From the NCBI GenBank assembly GCA_902787685.1, contig CADAHH010000003.1:1-64000 (forward strand): DNA of 64,000 bases, in the 5' to 3' direction. The position numbers and the translations under genes were made by a program. The notes under the pieces are model-generated. The model was not told the DNA's origin. It did no database searches and saw only the letters and a list, made by a program, of their open reading frames with translations. Below, in pieces: positions 1-8,540 of this stretch. This DNA comes from an uncultured Eubacteriales bacterium (lineage in GTDB: Bacteria > Bacillota > Clostridia > TANB77 > CAG-508). Positions within the stretch are counted from its first letter, which is position 1. Each line of letters starts with the position of its first letter.

Positions 1-233
1 CCTGCTACAGTCGAACCATCCATTTTTCCATCAGACGAATCATAACTTGCTACTTTTGTTATTGAGCCATTTGCTTGAGATAGTAATTGGTAATTTGATC
101 CTATTGAAATCTTTTTGTCATTCCAACTTGTTCCTTTTTTCCAATTATAATTTGTTGCAGTAGCAAATGATTTTGTTGTTATTAATATAGTTATAATTAC
201 AAGTGGCACCATTGTAAACAACTTTTTTTTCAT
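1..233 (-). CDS. Secreted protein, N-terminal part only
   Basis: The gene enters from the left edge of the window, so only about 77 N-terminal residues are visible. It starts at an ATG (231-233) preceded by GGAGGAATAATTT, a strong ribosome binding site. The first ~24 residues form a signal peptide: MKKKLF, then a hydrophobic VPLVIITILITT core, then KSFATA, a likely cleavage region. The visible mature part (NYNWKKGTSWNDKKISIG...) matches no family I recognise. Function is unknown; export is inferred from the signal peptide alone. Confidence 0.6.
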   Translation of the reverse strand, partial: MKKKLFTMVPLVIITILITTKSFATATNYNWKKGTSWNDKKISIGSNYQLLSQANGSITKVASYDSSDGKMDGSTVA

Positions 234-586
234 AAATTATTCCTCCATAGATTATACTTTCTTTTTTATTAGTTGTAATTTTTTACTGCTATCTATTATA
301 TCGCTTAAATGCTGATTTGTCAAGCATTACATGTTTTTGTTTACATATGAGGTTTACTTTTTGACAAAAAAACAAAAATATATATTATTATTTAAATATC
401 ATAATAATGTATAGTAATTCAGGTTGTGTTATATTATTTGTTCCTATGTGTCCCGCAATTACACAAACTTTTTTTGTATCAAAAAAGTAGGAGTTCTTGC
501 TATTAAACTCCCACTTCCAACTATGTATGACACATTTTCTCTAATTATTTTAATTAAATACACAAAATTTCATCTTTCAATGTTTT
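234..586. other. Intergenic stretch without a convincing gene
   Basis: About 350 bases of AT-rich sequence lie between the divergent-side start of the partial secreted gene and the end of the Nudix gene. A 72-codon plus-strand open frame (424-642) has no ribosome binding site, has a cysteine- and phenylalanine-rich random-looking translation, and overlaps the Nudix gene on the other strand, so I do not call it. Confidence 0.5.
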
Positions 587-1090
587 TTAAATTTTATTTA
601 GGTGGATTTTCTCCAAAGCCATTTCCAATAATTCATCTTTAATGTCTAAAGAACATATATGTTTCATATCTTTTAATTCATTAATACTTACCCATTTTGC
701 TTTTTTTGCATATTCTTTCTCTTCTTCACTAAATCCACTATCAGAAATTTCACCATCAATGATACTTACTAGATAGAAAATCATATAACTTTGATAATTT
801 TTTTGTGTTTTTGGATGATGAAAAAAAGATGTATAGACATTTATTAATTCAATAGGTTCAACTAAATATCCTGTTTCTTCTTTTATCTCGCGCTTTAAAG
901 TTCCAATATGAGTTTCACCTTTTTCAGCAGTTCCACCAGGGAAATCAAATCCATCAAATTGTGGAGAAATTAATACTCTTCCATCTTTAATTGCAATCCC
1001 ATAAATATGTACATCCATTTGAAGTGAATCTATATTTGCCTGATATTTATTTCTATAATAATCATAAACATTTATCATATTTAAGTTCAT
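587..1090 (-). CDS. Nudix family hydrolase
   Basis: A 167-residue protein of the Nudix superfamily, which hydrolyses nucleoside diphosphates linked to another group. The Nudix box is complete: G-x5-E-x7-REIKEETGY at roughly residues 53-76 (starting GTAEKGE), with the metal-binding REIKEE glutamates present. The start at 1090 has AAGGATG upstream at suitable spacing. It ends with hydrophilic helical sequence. Substrate cannot be read from sequence; house-cleaning of modified nucleotides or NDP-sugars are common roles. It lies 19 bases downstream of pgcA on the same strand and is probably cotranscribed with it. Confidence 0.85.
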   Translation of the reverse strand: MNLNMINVYDYYRNKYQANIDSLQMDVHIYGIAIKDGRVLISPQFDGFDFPGGTAEKGETHIGTLKREIKEETGYLVEPIELINVYTSFFHHPKTQKNYQSYMIFYLVSIIDGEISDSGFSEEEKEYAKKAKWVSINELKDMKHICSLDIKDELLEMALEKIHLNKI

Positions 1091-1109
1091 AAATTACATC
1101 CTTTTTAGT

Positions 1110-2837
1110 CTATTTAACCAATTCTTTCATGGCTTCTTTTAGTTTTGCCAAATCTACCTCAGCTTTATCATTTGTATCTGCTTTTATTCCCATATAAAGC
1201 TTAATCTTTGGCTCTGTGCCTGAAGGTCTTACACAGCACCAAGCATCATTTTCAAGTTCATAATATAATACATTTGATGTAGGAAGTCCTGTTTTAGATA
1301 CCTCTCCAGTAATCATATTTTTAACAATATCTAATTTGATATCTTTAAATTCTAAAACTTTGTATTCACCTATTTTTTCAGGTAAATTATTTCTCATATT
1401 TTCCATCATTTGTTTGATTTTTTCTGCACCACTTGCTCCTTCTAAAACAATAGCAACCTGAGTTTCTTTATAATAACCATATTTTTCATAAATATTAATC
1501 ATTTGATCCCATAAAGTAATTCCTTGTTCAGCATAGAAGCATGCCGCTTCGCATAAACTCATTACAGCAGAGATTCCGTCTTTATCTCTAGCATAATCAC
1601 CAATTAAGCATCCATAACTTTCTTCAAAACCAAAAACATATTTTTTTCCATTTTCTTTTTGTTCTTCAATTTTGATTTGTTCACCAATATTTTTAAATCC
1701 AGTTAACACTTCTCTAAAGTCCAAATTGTATTCTTTAGCTATTGCTTTTGCAAGATTAGATGAAACTATTGTAGAAATAAACATACCATTTTGTGGCAAT
1801 ATTCCTTTTTCCTTCATTTGAGATATTCTATATTCTGCAATTAATAGAGCTGACATATTTCCTGTAAAATCCATATATTCTCCAGTTTTAGAGTCTTTTG
1901 CATAAATCCCTAATCTATCTGCATCAGGATCATTTGCTAAAACTATATCTGCATCAACCTTTTTAGCTAAATCTAAAGCTAATTTAAATGCTTCTTTTGC
2001 TTCAGGGTTTGGATAGTCAACAGTAGGGAAATCTCCATTTGGGAATTCTTGTTCTGGAACAACATATAAATTTCTTATTCCAATTTCACTTAAAATCCTT
2101 TTTGCAGTTTCTCCTCCAGCACCATGTAGAGGTGTATATACAACTTTTATGTTCTCTCCTTGTTTTTTTACAATGTCTGGATTTATAACTCTTGATTTTA
2201 ATTCTGCAATGTATTTATCATCTATCTCTTTTCCAATTGTGTTAAATAAACCTTTTTGCTCAGCTTCTATTCTATCCATTTTCTTTATCATTTTATAATC
2301 TGTAATAGCTTTTACTTCACTTGTTATATCTTTATCAACAGGGGCTATTATTTGAGACCCATCATCCCAATAAACCTTGTATCCATTATATGCAGGTTTA
2401 TTGTGGCTTGCAGTTATCATAACTCCTGCAGTACATCCCAATTGTCTTACGGCATAAGATAATTCAGGAACTGGTCTTAACTTTTCAAATACGTATGCTT
2501 TAATTCCATTAGCATTTAAGATTAATGCTGTTAATTCACTAAATTCTGGTGACATATGTCTAGAATCATAACTTATAGCAACACCTTTGCTTTGAGTTCC
2601 TCTTTTTATAATATAATTTGCTAAACCTTGTGTTGCCTTACCTACTGTATAAATATTCATTCTATTGGTTCCTGCACCTATTATTCCCCTAAGCCCAGCT
2701 GTACCAAATTCTAGTTCTTGATAAAACCTATCTTCAATTTCTTTTTCATTATTTTTAATTTTCAATAATTCCTGTTTTGTGGCTTCATCAAATTCATCAC
2801 TTTCACACCATTTTTTGTATTCCTCTAAATAATTCAT
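1110..2837 (-). CDS. pgcA: Phosphoglucomutase/phosphomannomutase (alpha-D-phosphohexomutase family)
   Basis: A 575-residue enzyme interconverting hexose-6- and hexose-1-phosphates. All four active-site signatures are visible: the phosphoserine loop TASHNKPAYNGYKVY (about residue 142), the metal loop DPDADRLG (about 303), the sugar loop GFEESYG (about 402) and the phosphate loop RPSGTEPK (about 540). Length fits PgcA of Firmicutes. The next gene on the same strand is a UDP-sugar pyrophosphorylase, so the pair can supply sugar-1-phosphate and then the UDP-sugar for envelope polymers. The symbol follows Bacillus PgcA; substrate preference (glucose, mannose or glucosamine) is inferred, though the GEESY-type loop is typical of glucose phosphate enzymes. 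Confidence 0.92.
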   Translation of the reverse strand: MNYLEEYKKWCESDEFDEATKQELLKIKNNEKEIEDRFYQELEFGTAGLRGIIGAGTNRMNIYTVGKATQGLANYIIKRGTQSKGVAISYDSRHMSPEFSELTALILNANGIKAYVFEKLRPVPELSYAVRQLGCTAGVMITASHNKPAYNGYKVYWDDGSQIIAPVDKDITSEVKAITDYKMIKKMDRIEAEQKGLFNTIGKEIDDKYIAELKSRVINPDIVKKQGENIKVVYTPLHGAGGETAKRILSEIGIRNLYVVPEQEFPNGDFPTVDYPNPEAKEAFKLALDLAKKVDADIVLANDPDADRLGIYAKDSKTGEYMDFTGNMSALLIAEYRISQMKEKGILPQNGMFISTIVSSNLAKAIAKEYNLDFREVLTGFKNIGEQIKIEEQKENGKKYVFGFEESYGCLIGDYARDKDGISAVMSLCEAACFYAEQGITLWDQMINIYEKYGYYKETQVAIVLEGASGAEKIKQMMENMRNNLPEKIGEYKVLEFKDIKLDIVKNMITGEVSKTGLPTSNVLYYELENDAWCCVRPSGTEPKIKLYMGIKADTNDKAEVDLAKLKEAMKELVK

Positions 2838-3025
2838 ACATTCACTCTCCTTTCAATTTTTATAAACATATAATATCAATAAATAATAAAAAAAACAAGT
2901 ATAATAAATAATTAAATTAAATCAGATTACCATTCAGAATAACATATTATTATGTATGGATACTGTAGGGGCAATTTTTTCTACAATTTAAATATTTTTC
3001 TGAACTGTAATTGGATTATAAAAAA

Positions 3026-3057
3026 GAAGTAAGAAGTGATCTCTCATTTCTTACTTC
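3026..3057 (-). terminator. Intrinsic terminator of the UDP-sugar pyrophosphorylase gene
   Basis: GAAGTAAGAA and TTCTTACTTC form a 10-bp stem, and on the minus strand a run of T follows. It sits directly after the stop of the 3063-4304 gene. The arms belong to the purine-rich/pyrimidine-rich repeat style seen at many other gene ends here. Confidence 0.7.
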
Positions 3058-3062
3058 ATATC

Positions 3063-4304
3063 CTATTTTTCCTTTTTATGAAAATTATTATATAATTCTC
3101 TTGCTGTTTCTGGGCTATCTACACCTGTTGCATTTTTTACAGGAGCAAATTCTTCTTCTCTTTTAACTCTTAAAATAGCCATATCATCCACTTCTCCAAA
3201 AGCATCAAATAAGAATGCTTCAAATTTATATGCATTTGGGCTTGTTGGAACTACTTTATTTCCATCTTTATCAATATAAGTTGCTTTTTTGAATGCTGAA
3301 TGATATGGAAGTGGTTCACTTCCCATTCTCTCTATTGCAGAAATGTTAAATAGATTGCATAAAATGTGAGATTCTCCATATAAAAGTTCTCCATTTTCAT
3401 CTGTTGCCTCTGCCATCTCATCTGTAATTTCTGAATATTCAACAACACTAGGTTTTCCATTTTTCTTACAAAAAGCTCCAACTTTTTCATGTGGATTTGC
3501 TTTAACAACTGATTTACCAGCAGCAGTTACTCCTTTATCTATTGCAATTCCCATAAGAACTGGATCAACCATTTTTACTAAACAATTATCTACTCCGCCA
3601 ATAAATACCCATTCCACTCCAAGTTGTTTCATCTTTTCTACCATTCCACTTTTAACAAGTGATTCATATACTCCACCATGGCCATCAGCTGCTTCTTTAA
3701 TTAAATAATCTTCTCCAATTAATATTTTTCCTTCTGTATCTATCATTGGTAATTGACCTTGTATAAAAAAGAATATATTTTTTTCATATCCAAAATATTT
3801 ATTATCTTTAAAGAATTTAACTGTTGCTTCATTATTTTCTTTACTTGTCATAATAAACCATGGTATTTGTACATTATATTTTATATTCTGTTCTTTTATA
3901 TAATCAAATAAAAGTTCAAATAATGATTTATGTGAATCTAAACCTATATCATATGTCCCTTTAGGTCCATTATGTCCAAGTCTTGTTCCTTGTCCTCCTG
4001 CCATTGTAACTACAGCTAGTTTTCCTGCTCTAATTGCTTTTTCTCCTATTTGTTCATAATATTTGTAATCTTCATTTAATTTATATTTATCCATAAAATC
4101 TATTGGCTCTATTTCAGAATCTTCATTTTTGATTCCATCTTTAGATTTATCATATAGACTCTTAATAAGCTCAAAATCAATATTTTCAATTTGTTCTAAT
4201 AATTTATTTTGTTTACTTTCTTCCATATTATCATAAAAATTTAAAAGATGTTCTTGATTGTATTTTTTTAAAGTATGTCTTATCTCTTCAATATTGTGTT
4301 CCAT
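3063..4304 (-). CDS. UDP-sugar pyrophosphorylase (UDPGP family, UAP1-like)
   Basis: A 413-residue uridylyltransferase forming a UDP-sugar from UTP and a sugar-1-phosphate. The nucleotide-binding signature AGGQGTRLGHNGPKG (about residue 101) followed by TYDIGL and KSLFELL is that of the UDPGP family, and closest in wording to eukaryotic-type UDP-N-acetylglucosamine pyrophosphorylase rather than GalU. Other conserved stretches are HGGVYESL and GGVDNCLVK (uracil and sugar pockets). Together with the adjacent phosphoglucomutase it forms a UDP-sugar module; whether the product is UDP-GlcNAc or UDP-Glc is not settled by sequence alone. A terminator follows at 3026-3057. Confidence 0.85.
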   Translation of the reverse strand: MEHNIEEIRHTLKKYNQEHLLNFYDNMEESKQNKLLEQIENIDFELIKSLYDKSKDGIKNEDSEIEPIDFMDKYKLNEDYKYYEQIGEKAIRAGKLAVVTMAGGQGTRLGHNGPKGTYDIGLDSHKSLFELLFDYIKEQNIKYNVQIPWFIMTSKENNEATVKFFKDNKYFGYEKNIFFFIQGQLPMIDTEGKILIGEDYLIKEAADGHGGVYESLVKSGMVEKMKQLGVEWVFIGGVDNCLVKMVDPVLMGIAIDKGVTAAGKSVVKANPHEKVGAFCKKNGKPSVVEYSEITDEMAEATDENGELLYGESHILCNLFNISAIERMGSEPLPYHSAFKKATYIDKDGNKVVPTSPNAYKFEAFLFDAFGEVDDMAILRVKREEEFAPVKNATGVDSPETARELYNNFHKKEK

Positions 4305-4420
4305 TTAAAACCCTCCTTAAATATTTTTTATTTATTATTGAAATAGATAAATTATGTTTAACATCTTTATACACTATTTTTGTTTTTTTGGCAAGACCCC
4401 TTGTAAAAATAATTGCACCT

Positions 4421-4861
4421 CTATATACTCTCTGTATTTAGGACTCCCTTATAATTATTTTGTATATAATTTGATTTAATACTAGTATTATTTACATCAT
4501 AGCAATCAACGATGTTTTTTACATTTATTTTATATTTTCTTATTTTTTTATTTATAATATCTCTATATTCTTTATTTCCATTAATAATAACTGTGTATTC
4601 TTTTACATCTTCATTATTAATTAAATCTATTTTTTCTGTATTCCAATTCTTTATATCTATTATTCTATTTTTATTCTCATTACTTAAATTTAATTTTTTT
4701 AATAAGGTATGTAGTGTTTCTAATAAGTTATTCTGTGTAAATATTAAAATTTCTGATTCTTTTAATTTATTTTTAATAAATGGAAGTAATATCATTTCTA
4801 AGTGATATTCGCTCACATATAAGCAACAATATTTATTTATGTTTTGCTCTTTTGTGATCAT
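4421..4861 (-). CDS. Hypothetical protein, 146 residues
   Basis: I choose the ATG at 4861 because GAGAGGAGGAAAAAGA lies immediately before it; a longer reading from GTG at 4879 would start inside this ribosome binding site. The protein is soluble, lysine/asparagine/isoleucine-rich, beginning MITKEQNINKYCCLYVSE. Alternating strand- and helix-like stretches (EILIFTQNN, EYTVIINGN) suggest an alpha/beta fold. I do not recognise the family. A good promoter lies upstream (4887-4915), with a Spo0A-box-like AGTCGAA (reverse of 4946-4952) farther upstream, so sporulation-linked control is possible but unproven. Confidence 0.6.
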   Translation of the reverse strand: MITKEQNINKYCCLYVSEYHLEMILLPFIKNKLKESEILIFTQNNLLETLHTLLKKLNLSNENKNRIIDIKNWNTEKIDLINNEDVKEYTVIINGNKEYRDIINKKIRKYKINVKNIVDCYDVNNTSIKSNYIQNNYKGVLNTESI

Positions 4862-4886
4862 TCTTTTTCCTCCTCTCACATGGAAA

Positions 4887-4915
4887 ATTTTACCATTGTT
4901 TCAATAATATGTCAA
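4887..4915 (-). promoter_or_regulatory. SigA-type promoter of the 4421-4861 gene
   Basis: On the minus strand TTGACA (4910-4915) and TAAAAT (4887-4892) are separated by 17 bases, about 25 bases before the start codon. AGTCGAA, one base off the Spo0A box, lies 30 bases upstream at 4946-4952. Confidence 0.65.
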
Positions 4916-4998
4916 TAATATTTCAATTATATTTCATTGACTTTTTTCGACTTTTAGACTTGATGTATAAATTTAGTTTTTTTGTAAATAATTTACTA

Positions 4999-5103
4999 TA
5001 ACTAGAAGTTGGAGATTGGATGTCAGAGGTTGGATGTCGGAAATTTAAGATTATAGTGTTAATCCTTAATACCTCTTACCTCTTACCTCTTACCTCCTAC
5101 CTC
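4999..5103. repeat. Purine-rich/pyrimidine-rich dispersed repeat (GGTTGGA family)
   Basis: A purine-rich arm with units GTTGGAGATTGGATG and GTTGGATGTCGGA (5006-5042) faces a pyrimidine arm of repeated CCTCTTA / CCTCCTA units (5070-5103). The arms can pair imperfectly around a ~30-base loop. The same unit style recurs at 5764-5805, 8827-8857, 10597-10622, 51294-51318 and 55964-56100. Confidence 0.6.
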
Positions 5104-5130
5104 ATTAAATAAAGAAAGGTAATTTTATTT

Positions 5131-5763
5131 ATGAAAAAAAGAATTTTATTTTTAATGCTTCTATTTACATTATATATTTTTGTAAATTTCTATTGTTATG
5201 CTAGTAATATTTTAAATAATATTGAGGATAAAGTATTTAGATTACATATTATTGCAAATAGTAATTCAAAAGAAGATCAAGATCTAAAATACAAAGTTAG
5301 GGACAATATTATTTCCTATATGAATGAAATCTGTAAAGATGCATCCTCAAAAGAAGATGTCATAAAACTATCCCAAAAACATATTAATGACTTCAAACAA
5401 ATAGTAGATTACACAATTATAGAAAATAGTTTTAATTATTCATCAAATGTTGAAATTGGAAACTACGAATTTCCAACAAAGAAATATAAAGATATATCTC
5501 TTCCAAGCGGCTACTATGATGCTTTAGAAATTAAAATTGGCTCACATTCTGGTCAAAACTGGTGGTGTGTTCTTTATCCGAGTTTATGTTTTATTGATGC
5601 TTCTTCTGGAATATTACCTGAATCTTCAAAAGAAGAATTGAAAAACATTCTAACTAGTGAAGAATATGCTCTTATTACAGAAAACACTCCAACATATAAT
5701 TTTAAATTTAAATTAGTTGAATTGTTTAGTAATAGTTTTATATTAGGTAAAAATAAGGTTTAA
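5131..5763 (+). CDS. spoIIR: Stage II sporulation protein R
   Basis: A 210-residue exported signalling protein. In Bacillus, SpoIIR made in the forespore triggers processing of pro-SigE in the mother cell. Visible hallmarks are an N-terminal hydrophobic segment (about residues 5-22, FLMLLFTLYIFVNF), the FRLHIIANSNSKEDQ motif, KYKVRD, FPTKKYKDISLPSGYY and the highly conserved NWWCVLYPSLCF. Length matches the family. AAAGAAAGG lies ahead of the ATG. It stands alone on the plus strand, downstream of a repeat and followed by a hairpin. It is the strongest evidence in the window that the organism is, or descends from, a spore former. Confidence 0.95.
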   Translation: MKKRILFLMLLFTLYIFVNFYCYASNILNNIEDKVFRLHIIANSNSKEDQDLKYKVRDNIISYMNEICKDASSKEDVIKLSQKHINDFKQIVDYTIIENSFNYSSNVEIGNYEFPTKKYKDISLPSGYYDALEIKIGSHSGQNWWCVLYPSLCFIDASSGILPESSKEELKNILTSEEYALITENTPTYNFKFKLVELFSNSFILGKNKV

Positions 5764-5781
5764 AGTTGGAGGTTGGAGATC

Positions 5782-5819
5782 GGAGGTTATAAACTTCCTA
5801 CCTCCTTCATCAGTTTTTT
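5782..5819 (+). terminator. Likely terminator after spoIIR
   Basis: GGAGGT (5782-5787) pairs with ACCTCC (5800-5805) and is followed by a T-rich run. It is built from the same GGTTGGA-type repeat as other gene ends here. Confidence 0.45.
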
Positions 5820-5901
5820 AATTTTAAAAAAACAGTTGTAAAATTACCAACTTTATGTTATATTACTAAAAGAAATATAAAAATTCATTGGGGGTATACA
5901 A

Positions 5902-7162
5902 TTGGAAAAATTAGTTATAACAGGTGGGACTCCTTTAAAAGGAGAAGTACAAATAAGTGGAGCAAAAAATGCAGCAGTTGCTATTTTACCGGCAACTTTA
6001 TTAATAAATGGTATATGTACAATAAATAATTTGCCAAATATTAGTGATGTTAAAATCTATTGTGAAATCTTAGAAACTCTTGGTGCAAAAATAATATGGA
6101 ATTCAAAACATGAAATTACAATAGATACATCAAATATTACTACAACAGAAGCTTCTTTAGAATTAACAAGTAAATTTAGAGCATCATACTATCTACTTGG
6201 TAGTTTGCTAAGTAGAATGGGAACAGCAACAGTTGGAATGCCAGGTGGGTGTAAATTAGGTGCAAGGCCTATCGATCAACACATTAAAGGATTTGAGGCA
6301 TTAGGAGCAAATGTTGAAACTACTGGTGGAAAAATAGTTGCTAAAGCAAAAAAATTAACTGGTACATCAATATATATGGATATAACCTCAGTTGGTGCAA
6401 CAATAAATGTAATGCTAGCAAGTGTCCTTGCAGATGGTGTAACTATTATTGATAATGCCGCAAAAGAACCTCATATTGTTGATGTTGCAAACTTTTTAAA
6501 TACAATGGGTGCTGACATTAGAGGTGCAGGAACAGATACTATTAAAGTAACTGGAGTAAAAGAATTAAAAGGCGGAACTTCTTATTCAGTTGTTCCAGAT
6601 CAAATAGAAGCTGGTACATTTATGGTTGCTGCAGTTGCATCAAAAGGTGATGTAACTTTAAAAAACTGTATTACAAAGCATTTAGAATCAATTACAGCAA
6701 AAATGCTTGAAGTTGGGGCAATGGTTGAAGATTATGGTGACTCTATTAGAGTATATATGAATAAAAGACCATCAAAAGCTAATATTAAAACACTTCCATA
6801 CCCTGGATTCCCTACTGATATGCAATCTCAAATGGGGGTATTATTATCAATTGCAGACCGGAAACAGTACAATAAATGAGAGTATTTGGGAATCACGTTT
6901 CCAATATACTGAAGAATTAAACAAAATGGGTGCAAAAATTAATGCTCAAGGAAAAACCGCCTTTTTTGAGGGTGTTAAAGAACTTAAAGGTGCTCCAGTG
7001 TTTGTTTCTGATTTACGTGCCGGTGCAGCTTTAATTATAGCTGGTATTATTGCCAAAGGAACCACCGAAATATATAATTTAGAATATATCGATAGAGGAT
7101 ATGAAAATATTGAACAAAAATTTAGAGATTTAGGTGCAAAAATCGAACGAATTGAAGAATAA
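5902..7162 (+). CDS. murA: UDP-N-acetylglucosamine 1-carboxyvinyltransferase, with an internal +1 frameshift at CGG
   Basis: MurA catalyses the first committed step of peptidoglycan synthesis. It starts at TTG (5902) after GGGGGTATACAA. The SGAKNA motif (about residue 19) and catalytic Cys117 in MPGGCKLGARP are present. Frame 1 runs to D319 (GAC, 6856-6858) and then meets CGG at 6859-6861, after which zero-frame reading stops within eight codons. Skipping C6859 gives GGA AAC AGT and restores GNSTINESIWESRF, the normal MurA sequence, to 7162. The joined protein is 419 residues, the usual family length. This is either a real recoding site or a one-base lesion; the identical pattern in three other genes favours recoding. 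WalJ follows 15 bases later. Confidence 0.9.
6859..6862 (+). other. Proposed +1 recoding site CGG-A in murA
   Basis: Context is GAC CGG AAA in the zero frame and GAC (C) GGA AAC after the shift. The residue produced is the glycine of the conserved MurA A-x-G-x-S stretch. It is the only in-frame CGG that I find in this gene. Confidence 0.7.
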
Positions 7163-7177
7163 TAAGAGGAAATACAT

Positions 7178-7969
7178 ATGTTAAATTTTACTAGTTTATA
7201 TAGTGGTAGTAGCGGAAACTGCTTATTTGTAGAAACACAAAACACAAAAATTTTAATTGATGCAGGTGTTAGCTTAAAAAAAATAGAAAAAGGATTAGAA
7301 AGTATTAATGTTGAACCTTCAGATTTAAATGCTGTTATTGTAACACATGAACATACTGACCATATACAAAGTTTAGGTAATCTATCAAAAAAGTTTGATT
7401 TACCTGTATTTGCAACATCTGGCACATTTGATGCAATGCCAAAACAGACAGAAAAAATTTCTGAAATAAATAAAAATAATATTAATATCAATGAAAAATT
7501 TTATGTTGGAGATATTGAGATTTTACCATTTCAAATCCCTCATGATGCTGCAGACCCTTGCGGATTCACTTTTTTTGCAGACAATACAAAAATAAGTATA
7601 GCAACAGATATTGGTCATATGACAAATGATATTATAAAAAAAATTGATGGAAGTGAATTTATCCTTTTGGAATCAAACTATGATTCTGATGTTTTAAAAT
7701 ATACAAAATATCCTTTTAAGCTTAAAGAAAGAATTGCAGGTCCTACTGGTCATTTATCTAATAAAATTGCCGGACAAACAATTAATTATTTAATTAATTC
7801 GGGGTTGAAAAAAGCTGTATTAGGACATTTAAGCAAAGAAAGCAATTTTCCTGAACTTGCATATCAAACAGTTATGGATGAAATAATTTCAAATGGTACT
7901 AATATTGATGGATTCAACTTGTCTGTTGCAAAACGTGATTATCCAGGTGAAATAATAAAAATTAGTTAA
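7178..7969 (+). CDS. walJ: Metallo-beta-lactamase-fold hydrolase, WalJ/YycJ type
   Basis: A 263-residue cytoplasmic hydrolase. The N-terminus LYSGSSGNCLFVET and the metal site THEHTDH (about residue 61) are typical of WalJ/YycJ, and a later PTGHLSN and GHLSKESN supply further metal ligands. In Bacillus the family is encoded with the WalRK cell-wall regulators and is linked to cell-wall/replication coordination; the exact substrate is not established. RBS AAGAGGAAA precedes the ATG. It lies directly behind murA and is probably cotranscribed with it. Confidence 0.88.
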   Translation: MLNFTSLYSGSSGNCLFVETQNTKILIDAGVSLKKIEKGLESINVEPSDLNAVIVTHEHTDHIQSLGNLSKKFDLPVFATSGTFDAMPKQTEKISEINKNNININEKFYVGDIEILPFQIPHDAADPCGFTFFADNTKISIATDIGHMTNDIIKKIDGSEFILLESNYDSDVLKYTKYPFKLKERIAGPTGHLSNKIAGQTINYLINSGLKKAVLGHLSKESNFPELAYQTVMDEIISNGTNIDGFNLSVAKRDYPGEIIKIS

Positions 7970-7985
7970 TTTCATATATATACAA

Positions 7986-8101
7986 TTGTAGAGAAAATAA
8001 TATTCTATTATAAAATGGAGATGTAAATTTGTTCAATTTGGTGGGGATATAAATTTATATTTTCATTTTTGGTTGTTTAAGGGGCTTTATTTTCTCTACA
8101 A
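7986..8101. ncRNA. Possible structured RNA closed by a 15-bp stem
   Basis: TTGTAGAGAAAATAA (7986-8000) and its perfect complement (8087-8101) enclose ~86 bases that contain GGTGGGG and AAGGGGC segments. A weak T-rich hairpin follows. It sits after walJ with no open frame. I cannot assign an RNA family; strand is undecided. Confidence 0.4.
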
Positions 8102-8129
8102 GATTAAAGTCTTTTATTTTTGAATTCTA

Positions 8130-8240
8130 TTATTTTGACTCTTTAATTAATTTTTTTGATAAAAGTTTTATAATTAAAGATTTAATAAAAATAAAAATTA
8201 ATAAAAATACTAAAACAAATATTAAAATTTTAAGAATCAT
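8130..8240 (-). CDS. Small single-span membrane protein, 36 residues
   Basis: A short open frame starting ATG at 8240 with AAAGGATG at good spacing. The translation begins MILKILIFVLVFLL, has a ~20-residue hydrophobic span, and ends in a basic tail, KKLIKESK. It is driven by a minus-strand promoter (8349-8377) whose upstream side carries tandem Spo0A-type boxes. Small membrane proteins of this shape are common but function is unknown. Convincing features are the RBS, promoter and clean hydrophobic/basic layout; length is the weakness. Confidence 0.5.
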   Translation of the reverse strand: MILKILIFVLVFLLIFIFIKSLIIKLLSKKLIKESK

Positions 8241-8348
8241 AAAACATCCTTTGATTTAATTTTAAATAGATTTTCAATTTACTCATTTGATTATATTAAT
8301 TCATTGGTCAATAAATATTCACAATTTTTTACTAACCTGTTAAAATTA

Positions 8349-8377
8349 TACTAACTCATTTTACATAATTTGTCAAG
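8349..8377 (-). promoter_or_regulatory. Promoter reading toward the 36-residue membrane protein
   Basis: Minus strand TTGACA (8372-8377), 17-base spacer, TAGTAT (8349-8354). An overlapping TATAAT at 8346-8351 is also possible with a 20-base spacer. Confidence 0.55.
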
Positions 8378-8396
8378 AAAAATCGTACAACATATT

Positions 8397-8413
8397 TCGA
8401 CAAAATTCGACTA
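8397..8413 (-). promoter_or_regulatory. Tandem Spo0A-type boxes between small gene and abrB
   Basis: On the minus strand AGTCGAA (8407-8413) and TGTCGAA (8397-8403) are separated by 3 bases, the 10-bp head-to-tail spacing known for Spo0A dimers. A weaker third unit (TGTTGTA) follows at the same 10-bp period. They lie upstream of the minus promoter and about 50 bases upstream of the abrB -35. In Bacillus, abrB is repressed by Spo0A. Confidence 0.5.
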
Positions 8414-8460
8414 TAATAATCTTTATATTTGTTTTTTATGGAATTTTTTTACAAATAGTA

Positions 8461-8489
8461 TTGACTTAATTGTAAAAATATGGTAATAT
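8461..8489 (+). promoter_or_regulatory. SigA-type promoter of abrB
   Basis: TTGACT (8461-8466), 17-base spacer, TAATAT (8484-8489), about 50 bases ahead of the abrB start codon. Confidence 0.7.
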
Positions 8490-8540
8490 TGTTTCAAATA
8501 ATTCTAAAAATATCTTTAATAAAAAAGAGGAGGATTTATT

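Noticed and set aside
5902-7162. Four frameshifted genes as ordinary pseudogenes or homopolymer sequencing errors
   Set aside because: All four breaks are the same: one extra C before an in-frame GGA, never in A/T homopolymers, and two are in normally essential genes. Artefact is not fully excluded without reads.
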